Shown piece by piece: positions 44,070-52,710 of a stretch of DNA of 64,000 bases; the first letter of the stretch is position 1; every line of letters begins with the position of its first letter. The translations under genes were made by a program, and so were the position numbers. This DNA is from Xenophilus sp003671765 (GTDB taxonomy: Bacteria; Pseudomonadota; Gammaproteobacteria; Burkholderiales; Burkholderiaceae_C). The DNA is taken from contig CP166702.1 in assembly GCA_051414805.1 (NCBI GenBank), positions 4,278,001 to 4,342,000 of the forward strand, written 5' to 3'. The notes beneath the pieces are model-generated. The model worked only from the letters and a program-made list of their open reading frames with translations, was not told where the DNA came from and searched no databases.

Positions 44070-45990
44070 GAAAATTGACAGAAAATTCTGGGTCTATCGG
44101 CCGCTGCTTACTGATACGCTGCCGTACGAAGTACCGATCGTTTTCAGCAACGACGCGTATTATCTTCGACTATGTCAACCCGCCGCTGCAGCGGATCAAG
44201 CGCCCATAGTTAAGAATATCTTGGAAAGATCGAAATCGACCCCGACCATCCCATATTCCTATCGAATAAAAAAAGACAGTACGAAGAAGACCTTGCTGGG
44301 ACTCCCGCATCCCTTTGCTCAATTAGATATTTGCAATTTCTACGACCGCTACGAGTCGTCAATATTAACGGCTTGCGGAAGAAGCGATTTTTCGCTGCGG
44401 CACCCTGCAGGCATTGCTGCAGTATACGTCGAGGAGATGGAAGCGCCCGCCCATGCGCCGCTCAAAATTGGGCAGCCTCACATGGAGCCGGCGGCCGGCC
44501 AACCCGAACTGAGCCGAATTGTTTCCTACTTCACCTATCGCAAATTTTCACTACTAAGCAAATTCTATACCTCGCGTGAATTCATTGCATTGGAAAAGCA
44601 ATTTAGACAACTCCGGCAAGTGGATGTGTCGAAATGCTTTTATAACATTTACACACACTCAATCAGTTGGGCCATGCGGAGCAAAAGTTTTGCGAAAGCA
44701 AACTTGAACACACCTTCGTTCGACACAATTTTTGACGGCCTAATGCAAAGAGCCAATCACAACGAAACGAACGGAATCATTGTCGGGCCTGAATTTTCGA
44801 GAGTGTTCGCAGAGATAATCATGCAAGCCATTGACTTAAAGCTTGAAGAAGCTCTAAGGCAGAATGGGGCTATCAATGGCGTCCACTATGCGATCCGACG
44901 TTACGTAGATGACTACTCTATATTTGCCCATTCGAATGATATTCTTGATCAAGTGGAAGTGGCACTCCGCGAGGGCCTGGAGGAGTTCAAGTTACATATA
45001 AACGAAGCTAAGGTTAAAACTTTGGCACGCCCGTTTGTGACAAATCTGACTCAGGCGCGAAGCGACCTGAATGTTCGTCTTCACAGAATCAGATCTGTGG
45101 CTGACAGTGCGGCCTTCGCTTCCAATGATTCGCTCACCATATTGCAACGTCATGAGTTCACATCGCTGTTAGCAGATCTAAGAGGTATCCTTAGTTCTCG
45201 CTCGACGGATGTCGCGGGCATAAGCGGTCAGATTCTTGGAGAGCTTAAAGTAATTCTTGCTAAGGCGCTTCGCGATGTCCCCGCGCTCGGTGCCTCAAGT
45301 CGAGAAAAATTGGACCTCGCAATTAATACTATTCTTGACATCGCGTTCTACATTGTTGCAATCGACCTGCGAGTAAGAACATCGTACAGCCTATGCCAAT
45401 TGCTGATTCGAGTGAAAGAGAAAACCTCTAGTGCCGACGAGTCCATCGCCGACCACTGTGCTTGGAAAATTCAGAAGGAATTATCGTCGATTATCAAATC
45501 AACGATTAACCAAAGGCAGAGATCCGATACTTCAGATTGCATCGAATTGTACAATTTACTTATATGTGGTGCTCATCTGTATGGTGACGAGTTTGTGCGC
45601 AATCGAGATATCGCATTTGCCATAGGTCGTTTGGGCCAAGAAAAACTAACCTACTTTAAGTATGTATGTACTAAATACTGCATGCTCCGAGATAAGACAT
45701 TTTTCGCCAAAGAACTAAACTCATTGAATGGAAAAGCAGAGACATTTATAGAAGACAAAGAGCGATTTATGACAGAAAGCGAGTGCTATCACTTGGCGTG
45801 CGACTATTGGAGCGCACCCGATATTTCAATGAGCGATAAGCTCAAGCTGTATAAAAAGCTATTCGGCGGTAACCCGTCCACAATCTCGTTCGAGAACGCC
45901 GTCAAATCGCTAGGATTTGTCGATTGGTCGGGTGTGTCAATCGAGCACGCGCTGAAGCGCAGGCAGCTTCGCCCCGTTTATTCTGTGTGA
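44062..45990 (+). CDS. drt3b: Reverse transcriptase Drt3b-like (UG8-type)
   Basis: 642 residues from the ATG at 44062, inside the end of the first RT gene; an upstream in-frame start at 44020 would overlap it by 50 bases and is less likely. RT motifs: A in RQVDVSKCFYNIYTHSI (D188), B-like in NGIIVGPEFSRVFAEI (238-252), C in RRYVDDYSIFAHS (YVDD, 281-284). A C-terminal helical half of about 330 residues has no domain I recognise. AT-rich like its partner. The module ends 10 bases before a structured non-coding region and 186 bases before selC. Confidence 0.85.
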   Translation: MPKKIDRKFWVYRPLLTDTLPYEVPIVFSNDAYYLRLCQPAAAADQAPIVKNILERSKSTPTIPYSYRIKKDSTKKTLLGLPHPFAQLDICNFYDRYESSILTACGRSDFSLRHPAGIAAVYVEEMEAPAHAPLKIGQPHMEPAAGQPELSRIVSYFTYRKFSLLSKFYTSREFIALEKQFRQLRQVDVSKCFYNIYTHSISWAMRSKSFAKANLNTPSFDTIFDGLMQRANHNETNGIIVGPEFSRVFAEIIMQAIDLKLEEALRQNGAINGVHYAIRRYVDDYSIFAHSNDILDQVEVALREGLEEFKLHINEAKVKTLARPFVTNLTQARSDLNVRLHRIRSVADSAAFASNDSLTILQRHEFTSLLADLRGILSSRSTDVAGISGQILGELKVILAKALRDVPALGASSREKLDLAINTILDIAFYIVAIDLRVRTSYSLCQLLIRVKEKTSSADESIADHCAWKIQKELSSIIKSTINQRQRSDTSDCIELYNLLICGAHLYGDEFVRNRDIAFAIGRLGQEKLTYFKYVCTKYCMLRDKTFFAKELNSLNGKAETFIEDKERFMTESECYHLACDYWSAPDISMSDKLKLYKKLFGGNPSTISFENAVKSLGFVDWSGVSIEHALKRRQLRPVYSV

Positions 45991-46000
45991 TAATGTTTTC

Positions 46001-46162
46001 GGCCGCGCTGAGCGCGAAGAGATCACCGGCGAAGGGCGCACCTGTAGCCGGTTTACAACGCAGTCGCAAGAATGCGTTGGGCTGCGGAGAGTGACTTTGA
46101 AGCGCCGGAAGGTGCCGATTAGTGCTGGAAGCAGCACACACATGCCGAGCCTCAGCGTGGCC
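46001..46162 (+). ncRNA. Candidate ncRNA of the DRT3-like module
   Basis: GGCCGCGCTGAG (46001-46012) pairs with CTCAGCGTGGCC (46151-46162): 12 bp with one G-U, closing a 162-base RNA. Inside are ACCGGC/GCCGGT (46025-46030, 46047-46052), CAACGCA/TGCGTTG (46056-46062, 46073-46079), GCGCC-GGAA-GGTGC (46102-46115) and GTGCTG-GAAG-CAGCAC (46122-46137). ACACACA (46136-46142) follows the last hairpin. DRT3 systems are known to carry an ncRNA beside the RT pair; an AC-repeat template has been reported as I recall. No promoter was identified, so it may be processed from the RT transcript. Confidence 0.65.
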
Positions 46163-46175
46163 ACCTCTCTATGGG

Positions 46176-46268
46176 CGGAAAGCAGCCGGAGTCGAACCGA
46201 CCAGGAAGCGGCTGGCGCCCCCTACCGGGTTTGAAGCCCGGGCGCACCACCGGGTGCGTTTGCCTTCC
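46176..46268 (-). tRNA. selC: tRNA-Sec (selC), anticodon UCA
   Basis: 93 nucleotides without CCA. The 8-bp acceptor stem GGAAGGCA/TGCTTTCC (one G-U), the long variable arm, the T arm GGTCGGTTCGACTCC and the anticodon loop CTTCAAA with UCA (46234-46232) are all as in bacterial selenocysteine tRNA. CCA is not encoded (the genome reads GCCCAT after the stem). It is upstream of none of the RT genes: it faces them. selC is a common insertion site for islands, and the RT module abuts it. Confidence 0.95.
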
Positions 46269-46480
46269 GAATAGAAAACTCAATCCCCATGCCGCTTCGC
46301 GAGAAGGCCGGCGCCTGAGGCGCCGGCCGTTCAGGCTGTCCAAGCCTGCGCAGGCAGGCTTGGAGCCGCAGCCTTCACCCCCCTTCTGCGCGAAGGGGGC
46401 GCACCCAGCGGCCTGGCAGAGCCAGTTCCGCGGGTGCCCTGAGTTTGAATCGTGCCCCGATCGGCCGAGGCGGCGCGATT

Positions 46481-48805
46481 CTAGGGGGCGTGGCTCATGT
46501 CCTCGCTCTCGGGTCCCTCCGCGCCCCAGCGGGTATTCGGGCGCGGCAGGTGTGCGTCGCCGACGCGGCGGGTGTAGCCGACGCGGTCGAAGAACTCGAG
46601 GATCTGGATGGCGCGCTTGCGGCCGAGCTGCACGGCGTCGCGGAAGGCGCGGGCTTCGACGGCGCCTGGGGGAAGACGGGCGGTGCGCGGCGCGGCCTTG
46701 GGGGGCGGCTTCGACAGGCTCAGCCCGGACGGTGGGGGGTGGTCGGGGGCTGAAGCGGGTGTGGGAGCGGGCGTGGGTGTGGGCTCGGACGCTTCGCCTT
46801 GGGCCTGAGGCTCGGTGAGCGACGCCGCGCTGAGCGCGGCGAAGGTGGCGGCCAGTTCGGCGATGCGCTCTGCGGGGTAGAACAGGTCCTTCACCACTTG
46901 GTACAGGGCGCCCAGCCGGGCCTGCTTGCGCAGCAGCTCGCGCACGGTGTCTTCGCGCGTGCCGATGGCCTTGGCGAGGTCGCGCACCCAGGGCGGGTCG
47001 TTGCCGCCCGCGAGCAGCAGGGGCATGAGCTGCGCGGCCATGGCGCTTTCGTCGTCGCTCAGGCGGACGCTGTGGCCGGGCAGGTGCAGCCACTGGCCGC
47101 TGCGGGCGACGGTGCCTTCGGCCACCAGCTTGTCGAGCCACGACGACCAGCCGGGCAGCGCCGCACGGAAGGCCGACTGGGCCGGGAAGGCCATGCGCTG
47201 CAGGCGCGCGCTGTTGAGGCCGGGCTCGTCGGGCGCGCGGGCGTGGTGGCGCTCCAGCGCGCCGACGATCCGGGCCTGCACCTGCGCCCACACGGCGGGC
47301 GACAGCCACAGCAGGTCGGCATTGCCGCCCATGCCCGGGGCGCCCAGCGCCGAACCCGCGAGCGGGCCGGCCTGGCCGAGGGCAAAGGCGGGCGCGTCGG
47401 CACCGGCCCAGCCGGGGTCGGGCAGGCGGCCCAGCAGGCGCGTCAACAGACTGCGCGTGAGGCCGGCGGGCGCGACGGCGAGCAGCGGGCGCGCGTCGCC
47501 ACCTGCGCCGCCGCCGGCGCCGACGAGGGCTTCCATCGCGTCGAGCCACTGCATGCGCTCGGCGCTGCGGCGGCGGCGCTCGGGCGCCTGCTGGTCGAGC
47601 ACGACGCCGCCGCCCACGGTGCGCGTGCCCTGCGCGTTGCGCAGGATGAAGCGGTCGCCGGGCACGACGAAGACGGGCTGGTCGAAGACGAGCTGCACGC
47701 GGGCGCCGGCACGGGCGGCCGCGGCACCGGCGCCGTCTGCGGCCGCCGACACGGTGTCGGCTTCCAGCGGCACGGCATGGGCCAGGCGGTGCATGGCGCC
47801 CAGGTGCACGTGCAGCGGCGTCCAGGCGGCGATGGGCGGCGCACCGCCCAGCAGGCGCACGCGCACGTCGATGCGCTGGGTGGCCTGCAGCACGCGTGCG
47901 TCGGCGATCCAGTCGCCCCGCGCGATGTCGCTCTTGTCGACGCCGGCCAGGTTGAGGGCCACGCGCTGCCCGGCCGCGCCCTGCTCGGCCGCGCGGTTCT
48001 GCGCATGCAGGCTGCGCACGCGCACGGCGCGCGGGGGCGCGTGCCCGTCGCCCGAGCCGGCGCCGAAGTGCGCGATGGTGTCGCCGGCCAGCACGGCGCC
48101 GCCGAAGACGGTGCCGGTGACGACGGTGCCGTGGCCCGGGAGGGTGAAGACGCGGTCGACCGCGAGGCGGAAGAGGCCGTCCTTGCGGCGGGCGTGCTGG
48201 CGGCGGGCGATGGCGAAGAGGTGGGTGCGCAGCGCGGTGATGCCGGTGGGGTCGGCCGCGGCGGGCTGCCCCTCACCCCCGCCCTCTCCCTGGAGCGGCA
48301 AGGGCGTCGCGCCCGGAGGCACGGCGGTCTCGAAGATCGGCGCGCCGGCCAGGGGCGTGCCGGCGAGCAGCGCGGCGATGTCGGCCTTGACGGCGGCAAT
48401 GCGGGCGGCGTCGACGCGGTCGCATTTCGTGAGGGCCACGGTGCCTTCGCCGATGCCGAAGAGCTCGACGATGGCGAGGTGCTCGCGCGTCTGCGGCATG
48501 ACGCCGTCGTCGGCGGCCACGACCAGCAGCGCATGGTCGATGCCCGAGGCGCCGGCCGCCATGGTGTGGACGAAGCGTTCATGGCCGGGCACGTCGATGA
48601 TGCCGAGCACCTGGGCCGGGTCGTCGCCGGGCATGGCGGCCGATGCGTCGCCCGGCCCGGCCGGCACCGGGGTGTAGGCGTAGCCCAGCTCGATGGAGAT
48701 GCCGCGCGCCTTTTCTTCCTTCAGCCGGTCGGTGTCGACGCCGGTGAGGGCGCGCACCAGCGTGGTCTTGCCATGGTCGATGTGGCCGGCGGTGCCGAGG
48801 ATCAT
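46481..48805 (-). CDS. selB: Selenocysteine-specific elongation factor SelB
   Basis: 774 residues from the ATG at 48805. It begins MILGTAGHIDHGKTTLVRAL (G1), with DTDRLKEEKARGISIELGYAY (switch region), DVPGHERFVHTMAAG (G3) and TKCDRVDA (G4). Four winged helices at the C-terminus bind the SECIS hairpin. It delivers Sec-tRNA-Sec to the ribosome at UGA. It is longer than usual (about 620 residues) because of Ala/Gly-rich inserts and a Pro/Thr-rich linker near residue 690 that contains a dispersed-repeat phrase. A longer frame upstream lacks the family start. Confidence 0.93.
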   Translation of the reverse strand: MILGTAGHIDHGKTTLVRALTGVDTDRLKEEKARGISIELGYAYTPVPAGPGDASAAMPGDDPAQVLGIIDVPGHERFVHTMAAGASGIDHALLVVAADDGVMPQTREHLAIVELFGIGEGTVALTKCDRVDAARIAAVKADIAALLAGTPLAGAPIFETAVPPGATPLPLQGEGGGEGQPAAADPTGITALRTHLFAIARRQHARRKDGLFRLAVDRVFTLPGHGTVVTGTVFGGAVLAGDTIAHFGAGSGDGHAPPRAVRVRSLHAQNRAAEQGAAGQRVALNLAGVDKSDIARGDWIADARVLQATQRIDVRVRLLGGAPPIAAWTPLHVHLGAMHRLAHAVPLEADTVSAAADGAGAAAARAGARVQLVFDQPVFVVPGDRFILRNAQGTRTVGGGVVLDQQAPERRRRSAERMQWLDAMEALVGAGGGAGGDARPLLAVAPAGLTRSLLTRLLGRLPDPGWAGADAPAFALGQAGPLAGSALGAPGMGGNADLLWLSPAVWAQVQARIVGALERHHARAPDEPGLNSARLQRMAFPAQSAFRAALPGWSSWLDKLVAEGTVARSGQWLHLPGHSVRLSDDESAMAAQLMPLLLAGGNDPPWVRDLAKAIGTREDTVRELLRKQARLGALYQVVKDLFYPAERIAELAATFAALSAASLTEPQAQGEASEPTPTPAPTPASAPDHPPPSGLSLSKPPPKAAPRTARLPPGAVEARAFRDAVQLGRKRAIQILEFFDRVGYTRRVGDAHLPRPNTRWGAEGPESEDMSHAP
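46707..46732. repeat. Dispersed-repeat fragment inside the selB linker
   Basis: GCTTCGACAGGCTCAGCCCG and a few following bases match the short, palindromic repeats (TTCGACAGGCTCAG type) scattered in many Burkholderiales and Xanthomonadales genomes. It is read in frame as GLSLSKP in the flexible region between winged helices, so it is tolerated. Confidence 0.6.
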
Positions 48806-49048
48806 GCGGCGCTCCGCGGGCGATGCATGGGGGCGGGTGTGCACAGGGGCGAGGTCGAAGGGGCGCGGCGCATGGCGGGATTGTGCGTGGGGCGGCGGCG
48901 ATGGCCCGTGCATGCCGCCCCTGTAGGCAGGCGCCGCGAAGGGCTGTCGACGCCAGCGCGTGGTCAGCTTCGCCGAAGGTGGGGCCGCCTACCTTGGCGG
49001 CACACGGCCGCACCGGGCGGCCGGCATGGCATTCAAGGAGTCACACAC

Positions 49049-49345
49049 ATGGCATTGGCATTCGTCACACGTTCCGCAGCATCGAAGGGCTGGAAGCTGG
49101 CCGCGGCCGGCATGGCGCTGGGCGGCCTGCTGGCCTTCGCGCCGGCGGCGCAGGCCAAGGGCTGCATCAAGGGCGCCGCCGTGGGCGGCGTGGCCGGCCA
49201 CGTGGCCGGCAAGCACGGCGTGCTGGGGGCAGCGGCCGGCTGCGCGATCGGGCACCACGAGGCGGCGAAGAAGGAGAAGGCGCAGCAGCAGCAGGCGGCG
49301 CCGGCAGCGGCAGCGCCCGCTGCGGGTGGCGAGGCGGGCAAATAG
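49049..49345 (+). CDS. Small secreted glycine-zipper protein
   Basis: 98 residues from the ATG at 49049 (CAAGGAG upstream). A signal peptide (GWKLAAAGMALGGLLAFAPAAQA) precedes a glycine-zipper-like segment (GAAVGGVAGHVAGKHGVLGAAAGCAIGHHEAAKKEK) and an Ala/Gln-rich tail. Glycine zippers insert in or coat membranes. The specific role is unknown. It is divergent from selB and convergent with the HigA gene. A long frame covering it on the same strand is only the mirror of selB. Confidence 0.75.
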   Translation: MALAFVTRSAASKGWKLAAAGMALGGLLAFAPAAQAKGCIKGAAVGGVAGHVAGKHGVLGAAAGCAIGHHEAAKKEKAQQQQAAPAAAAPAAGGEAGK

Positions 49346-49404
49346 TTTTTCTCTGCACGCGTGGGCGGCACTGCAGTGCTGACCGCCCCAACCGCCGTGA
49401 GCGC

Positions 49405-49719
49405 CTAAACGGAAGCCAGACGCTCGACCGTGTCCGGGTAACGCTGGACCAATCGAATGAGCAACGCGGCTTGAGCGTTGGGCCGGGCCCTGCCCTGCTC
49501 CCAGTTCTCCAGCGTGCGAGGGTTGGTGCGCAGGTAGCGTGCGAACACGGGGCGCGACAGATGGAGCCGCTCCCGCAGTGCGACCAGTTCCTCGGCCGCC
49601 ACCTCGGGCGCAGGCTTGGATTCGACTTCGTGGGTTCGCAGGGTGCGCTTGCCGGCGCGCGCTTCCGCCAAGGCGTCGAAACCTTCGGCGATCTCCGCAA
49701 ACAGATTGCGCTTCGTCAT
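49405..49719 (-). CDS. higA: HigA-like antitoxin (XRE HTH)
   Basis: 104 residues from the ATG at 49719. The N-terminus (LFAEIAEGFDALAEARAGKRTLRTHEVE) is the antitoxin's flexible toxin-binding part. The HTH is VALRERLHLSRPVFARYLRTNPRTLENWEQGRARPNAQAALLIRLV. It overlaps the toxin stop (toxin first, antitoxin second), the arrangement of HigBA. It should bind the perfect palindrome at 50063-50081 and repress the pair. Confidence 0.9.
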   Translation of the reverse strand: MTKRNLFAEIAEGFDALAEARAGKRTLRTHEVESKPAPEVAAEELVALRERLHLSRPVFARYLRTNPRTLENWEQGRARPNAQAALLIRLVQRYPDTVERLASV

Positions 49720-50054
49720 CGTCTGGACTCCAGTTCGGACTTCAACATGGCCTTGAGCAGCTTGCGCTCGTCGCGGCTCAGATCGGCAGCCTCGTCCTTG
49801 TCGTAAAGGGTGAACAACCAGAACTGTCCGCCACCATCCCACCAGTAGTAAATCACCCGCAAGCCGCCACGCTTGCCTTTTCCGCGCCGCGCATCGGCAT
49901 GGCGCAACTTGCGCAGGCCGCCGGCGTCCGGGATGAGGTCGCCGGCTTCCGGGGCTTTCATCAATGCGGCCTGCAAGCCCCGAAAGCCCTCGTCGTCGAG
50001 GTAGTCGGCTCGGTACCGCTCGAAGGGAGGGAGTTCGACGAAGACGGCTTTCAC
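49716..50054 (-). CDS. higB: HigB/RelE-family toxin
   Basis: 112 residues. RelE-like fold: MKAVFVELPPFERYRADYLDDEGFRGLQAALMKAP, then DAGGLRKLRHADARRGKGKRGGLRVIYYWWDGGGQFWLFTLYDKDEAADLSRDERKLL. R and K residues in RRGKGKRGGLRVIY and the aromatic YYWW pattern are those of HigB2-type mRNA interferases. It cleaves mRNA on the ribosome when freed from HigA. The start is 9 bases past the operator's left edge. Confidence 0.9.
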   Translation of the reverse strand: MKAVFVELPPFERYRADYLDDEGFRGLQAALMKAPEAGDLIPDAGGLRKLRHADARRGKGKRGGLRVIYYWWDGGGQFWLFTLYDKDEAADLSRDERKLLKAMLKSELESRR

Positions 50055-50062
50055 GGCGAAAT

Positions 50063-50081
50063 TATACGCAAGTTGCGTATA
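50063..50081 (-). promoter_or_regulatory. Operator of higBA: 19-bp perfect palindrome
   Basis: TATACGCAA-G-TTGCGTATA has 9-bp arms with a one-base centre. It lies 8 bases upstream of the higB start and directly after the selA stop at 50083. AT-rich TATA arms suggest overlap with the -10 region, so HigA binding would block transcription. Confidence 0.9.
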
Positions 50082-50082
50082 T

Positions 50083-51507
50083 TCATGCCCCTTCGCGATG
50101 GCCAGCGAGGCTTGCCCGCAGCGCCGGCAGCTGATCGCCGAACGCCGCCTCGTCGCCCGCCTCGAGGCAGCGCAGGTCCAGCCACAGCGACTGGTCGGCG
50201 ATGCGGCCGATCACGGGCCGCGGCAGGCCGCGCAGCGCGGCTTCGAGCCGGGCGAGCTGGCGGCCGGCGCGCTTCGCCTCGCGCGGCGTGAGGCGCAGGC
50301 CGGCGCTGGGCAGGGTGTCGACGGGCAGCGCGCCGCTGCCGATCTGGCTGGCCATGGGCGCGGCCACGACGTCGAAGTCGGGCGCCACGGCCTGTTGCAC
50401 CGCTGGCAGCAGGCGCTCGGCCTGGGCCTGCATCTGCGCGCGTGTGCGGGTGAACAGGCGCAGCGTGGTGAGGCGCTCGGCCAGGTGCTCGGGCGCGAGG
50501 TACAGGCGCAGCACGGGTTCGAGCGCGGCCAGCGTGAGCTTGCCCACGCGAAGCGCGCGCTTGAGCGGGTTCTTCTTGATCTTCGCGATCAGGTCCTTGC
50601 GGCCGACGATGAGGCCGGCCTGCGGGCCGCCCAGCAGCTTGTCGCCGCTGAAGGTGACGAGGTTGGCACCGGCGGCGATGGTGTCGCGCACGGTGGGTTC
50701 CTTGGGCAGGCCCCACTGCGCCATGTCGACCAGCGTGCCGCTGCCCAGGTCGACGGCCAGCGGCAGGCCGCGCGCGTGGGCGATGGCAGCCACCTCGGCC
50801 TCGGGCACGCTCTTGGTGAAGCCGGTGACGGCGTAGTTGCTGGCGTGCACCTTCATCAGCATGGCGGTGCGCTCGGTGATGGCCTCGGCGTAGTCCTTGG
50901 CGTGGGTGCGGTTGGTGGTGCCGACCTCGACCAGGCGCGCGCCGGCGCGCGCCATGATGTCGGGGATGCGGAAGGCGCCGCCGATCTCGACCAGCTCGCC
51001 GCGCGAGACGATGACGTCCTTGCGCGAGGCGAGCGCGCTCAGCGTGAGCAGCACGGCGGCGGCGTTGTTGTTGACGACCGTGGCGGCCTCGGCGCCGGTG
51101 AGTTCGCACAGCACTTCGTCCACGATGTCGTCGCGGTCGCCGCGGCCGCCGGTCGCCAGGTCGAACTCCAGGTTGGCCGGCGCGGTGAGCGCGCGCAACA
51201 CCGACTGCACGGCTTCATCTGGAAGCAGCGCGCGGCCCAGGTTGGTGTGCAGCACCGTGCCCGTGAGGTTGAACACGGCCTTCAGGCGCGGCGCGAAGCG
51301 GGCCGCCAGGCGACGCTCGCAGGCGGTGGCGAGCGCATCGTCGGCAATCGCCTCGGCACTCAACTGGCCCGCCAGGGCCTGCGGGCGCAGGACGTCGAAC
51401 TCGGCGCGCAGCGCGGTGGCGACGGCACTGTGCCCGTAGCGATCGGCCAGCGCCTGCATGGCGGGCGTGGCGAGGGTGCGGTCGACGGAGGGGAGGCGGA
51501 GGGTCAT
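50083..51507 (-). CDS. selA: L-seryl-tRNA(Sec) selenium transferase SelA
   Basis: 474 residues from the ATG at 51507. PLP enzyme: N-terminal domain for tRNA recognition, FNLTGTVLHTNLGRALLPDEA, the loop VNNNAAAVLLTLSALA, VIVSRGELVEIGGAFRIPDIM, and the PLP lysine K290 in NLVTFSGDKLLGGPQAGLIVGR. It converts Ser-tRNA-Sec to Sec-tRNA-Sec with selenophosphate. It is followed by the HigBA operator and, with selB and selC, supplies the machinery needed for FdnG. SelD is not in the window. Confidence 0.96.
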   Translation of the reverse strand: MTLRLPSVDRTLATPAMQALADRYGHSAVATALRAEFDVLRPQALAGQLSAEAIADDALATACERRLAARFAPRLKAVFNLTGTVLHTNLGRALLPDEAVQSVLRALTAPANLEFDLATGGRGDRDDIVDEVLCELTGAEAATVVNNNAAAVLLTLSALASRKDVIVSRGELVEIGGAFRIPDIMARAGARLVEVGTTNRTHAKDYAEAITERTAMLMKVHASNYAVTGFTKSVPEAEVAAIAHARGLPLAVDLGSGTLVDMAQWGLPKEPTVRDTIAAGANLVTFSGDKLLGGPQAGLIVGRKDLIAKIKKNPLKRALRVGKLTLAALEPVLRLYLAPEHLAERLTTLRLFTRTRAQMQAQAERLLPAVQQAVAPDFDVVAAPMASQIGSGALPVDTLPSAGLRLTPREAKRAGRQLARLEAALRGLPRPVIGRIADQSLWLDLRCLEAGDEAAFGDQLPALRASLAGHREGA

Positions 51508-51514
51508 CGGAACT

Positions 51515-51638
51515 CGGACCTCCACACGCGAAGGACGCAAAGGCTGCGCGAAGAACGCGAAAGAAACATCAGAAAACTTTCATCTTTCCCTTTTGCGACT
51601 TTCGCGAAATCTTCGCGACCTTCGCGTACGGAGGTCCG
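51515..51638. repeat. 124-bp imperfect inverted-repeat element between fdhE and selA
   Basis: CGGACCTCC (51515-51523) and GGAGGTCCG (51630-51638) are exact inverted ends. The inside is packed with CGCGAAGG/CTTCGCG-type words (ACGCGAAGGACGC, GAAATCTTCGCGACC), which fold onto each other. It looks like a REP/MITE-style dispersed palindrome and has no frame. It fills nearly all of the gap between the two genes. Confidence 0.75.
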
Positions 51639-51641
51639 TCC

Positions 51642-52592
<951 letters not shown>

Positions 52593-52612
52593 GGGGGTCG
52601 GCCGAAAGAAGA

Positions 52613-52648
52613 AACAGAAAAAAAGAAGCGCCGGACGGGCCGGCGCTT
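52613..52648 (-). terminator. Intrinsic terminator after fdnI
   Basis: AAGCGCCGG (52626-52634) and CCGGCGCTT (52640-52648) form a 9-bp stem around ACGGG; on the minus strand it is followed by CTTTTTTT (52625-52618). It separates the fdnGHI transcript from fdhE. Confidence 0.9.
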
Positions 52649-52710
52649 CGCGGTGCAGTCGACGCGGCAAGTCTATGCCAGCGCCTCGTCGGAACGCATC
52701 GGGAGGTGCG

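Noticed and set aside
42831..45990. Group II intron or retron interpretation of the RT genes
   Set aside because: No intron domain V or maturase X domain is seen, and retrons have one RT with an msr/msd upstream. Two overlapping RTs of these sizes fit the DRT3 layout better.
49042..49049. Second AC-repeat tract as another RT template
   Set aside because: It lies just before the start codon of the glycine-zipper gene, with no RT or hairpin nearby; it shows that short AC runs occur by chance here.
46799..49345. An 848-codon plus-strand frame over selB
   Set aside because: Antisense shadow of selB. Only its last 98 codons (from 49049) have a signal peptide and ribosome-binding site and are kept as a separate small gene.
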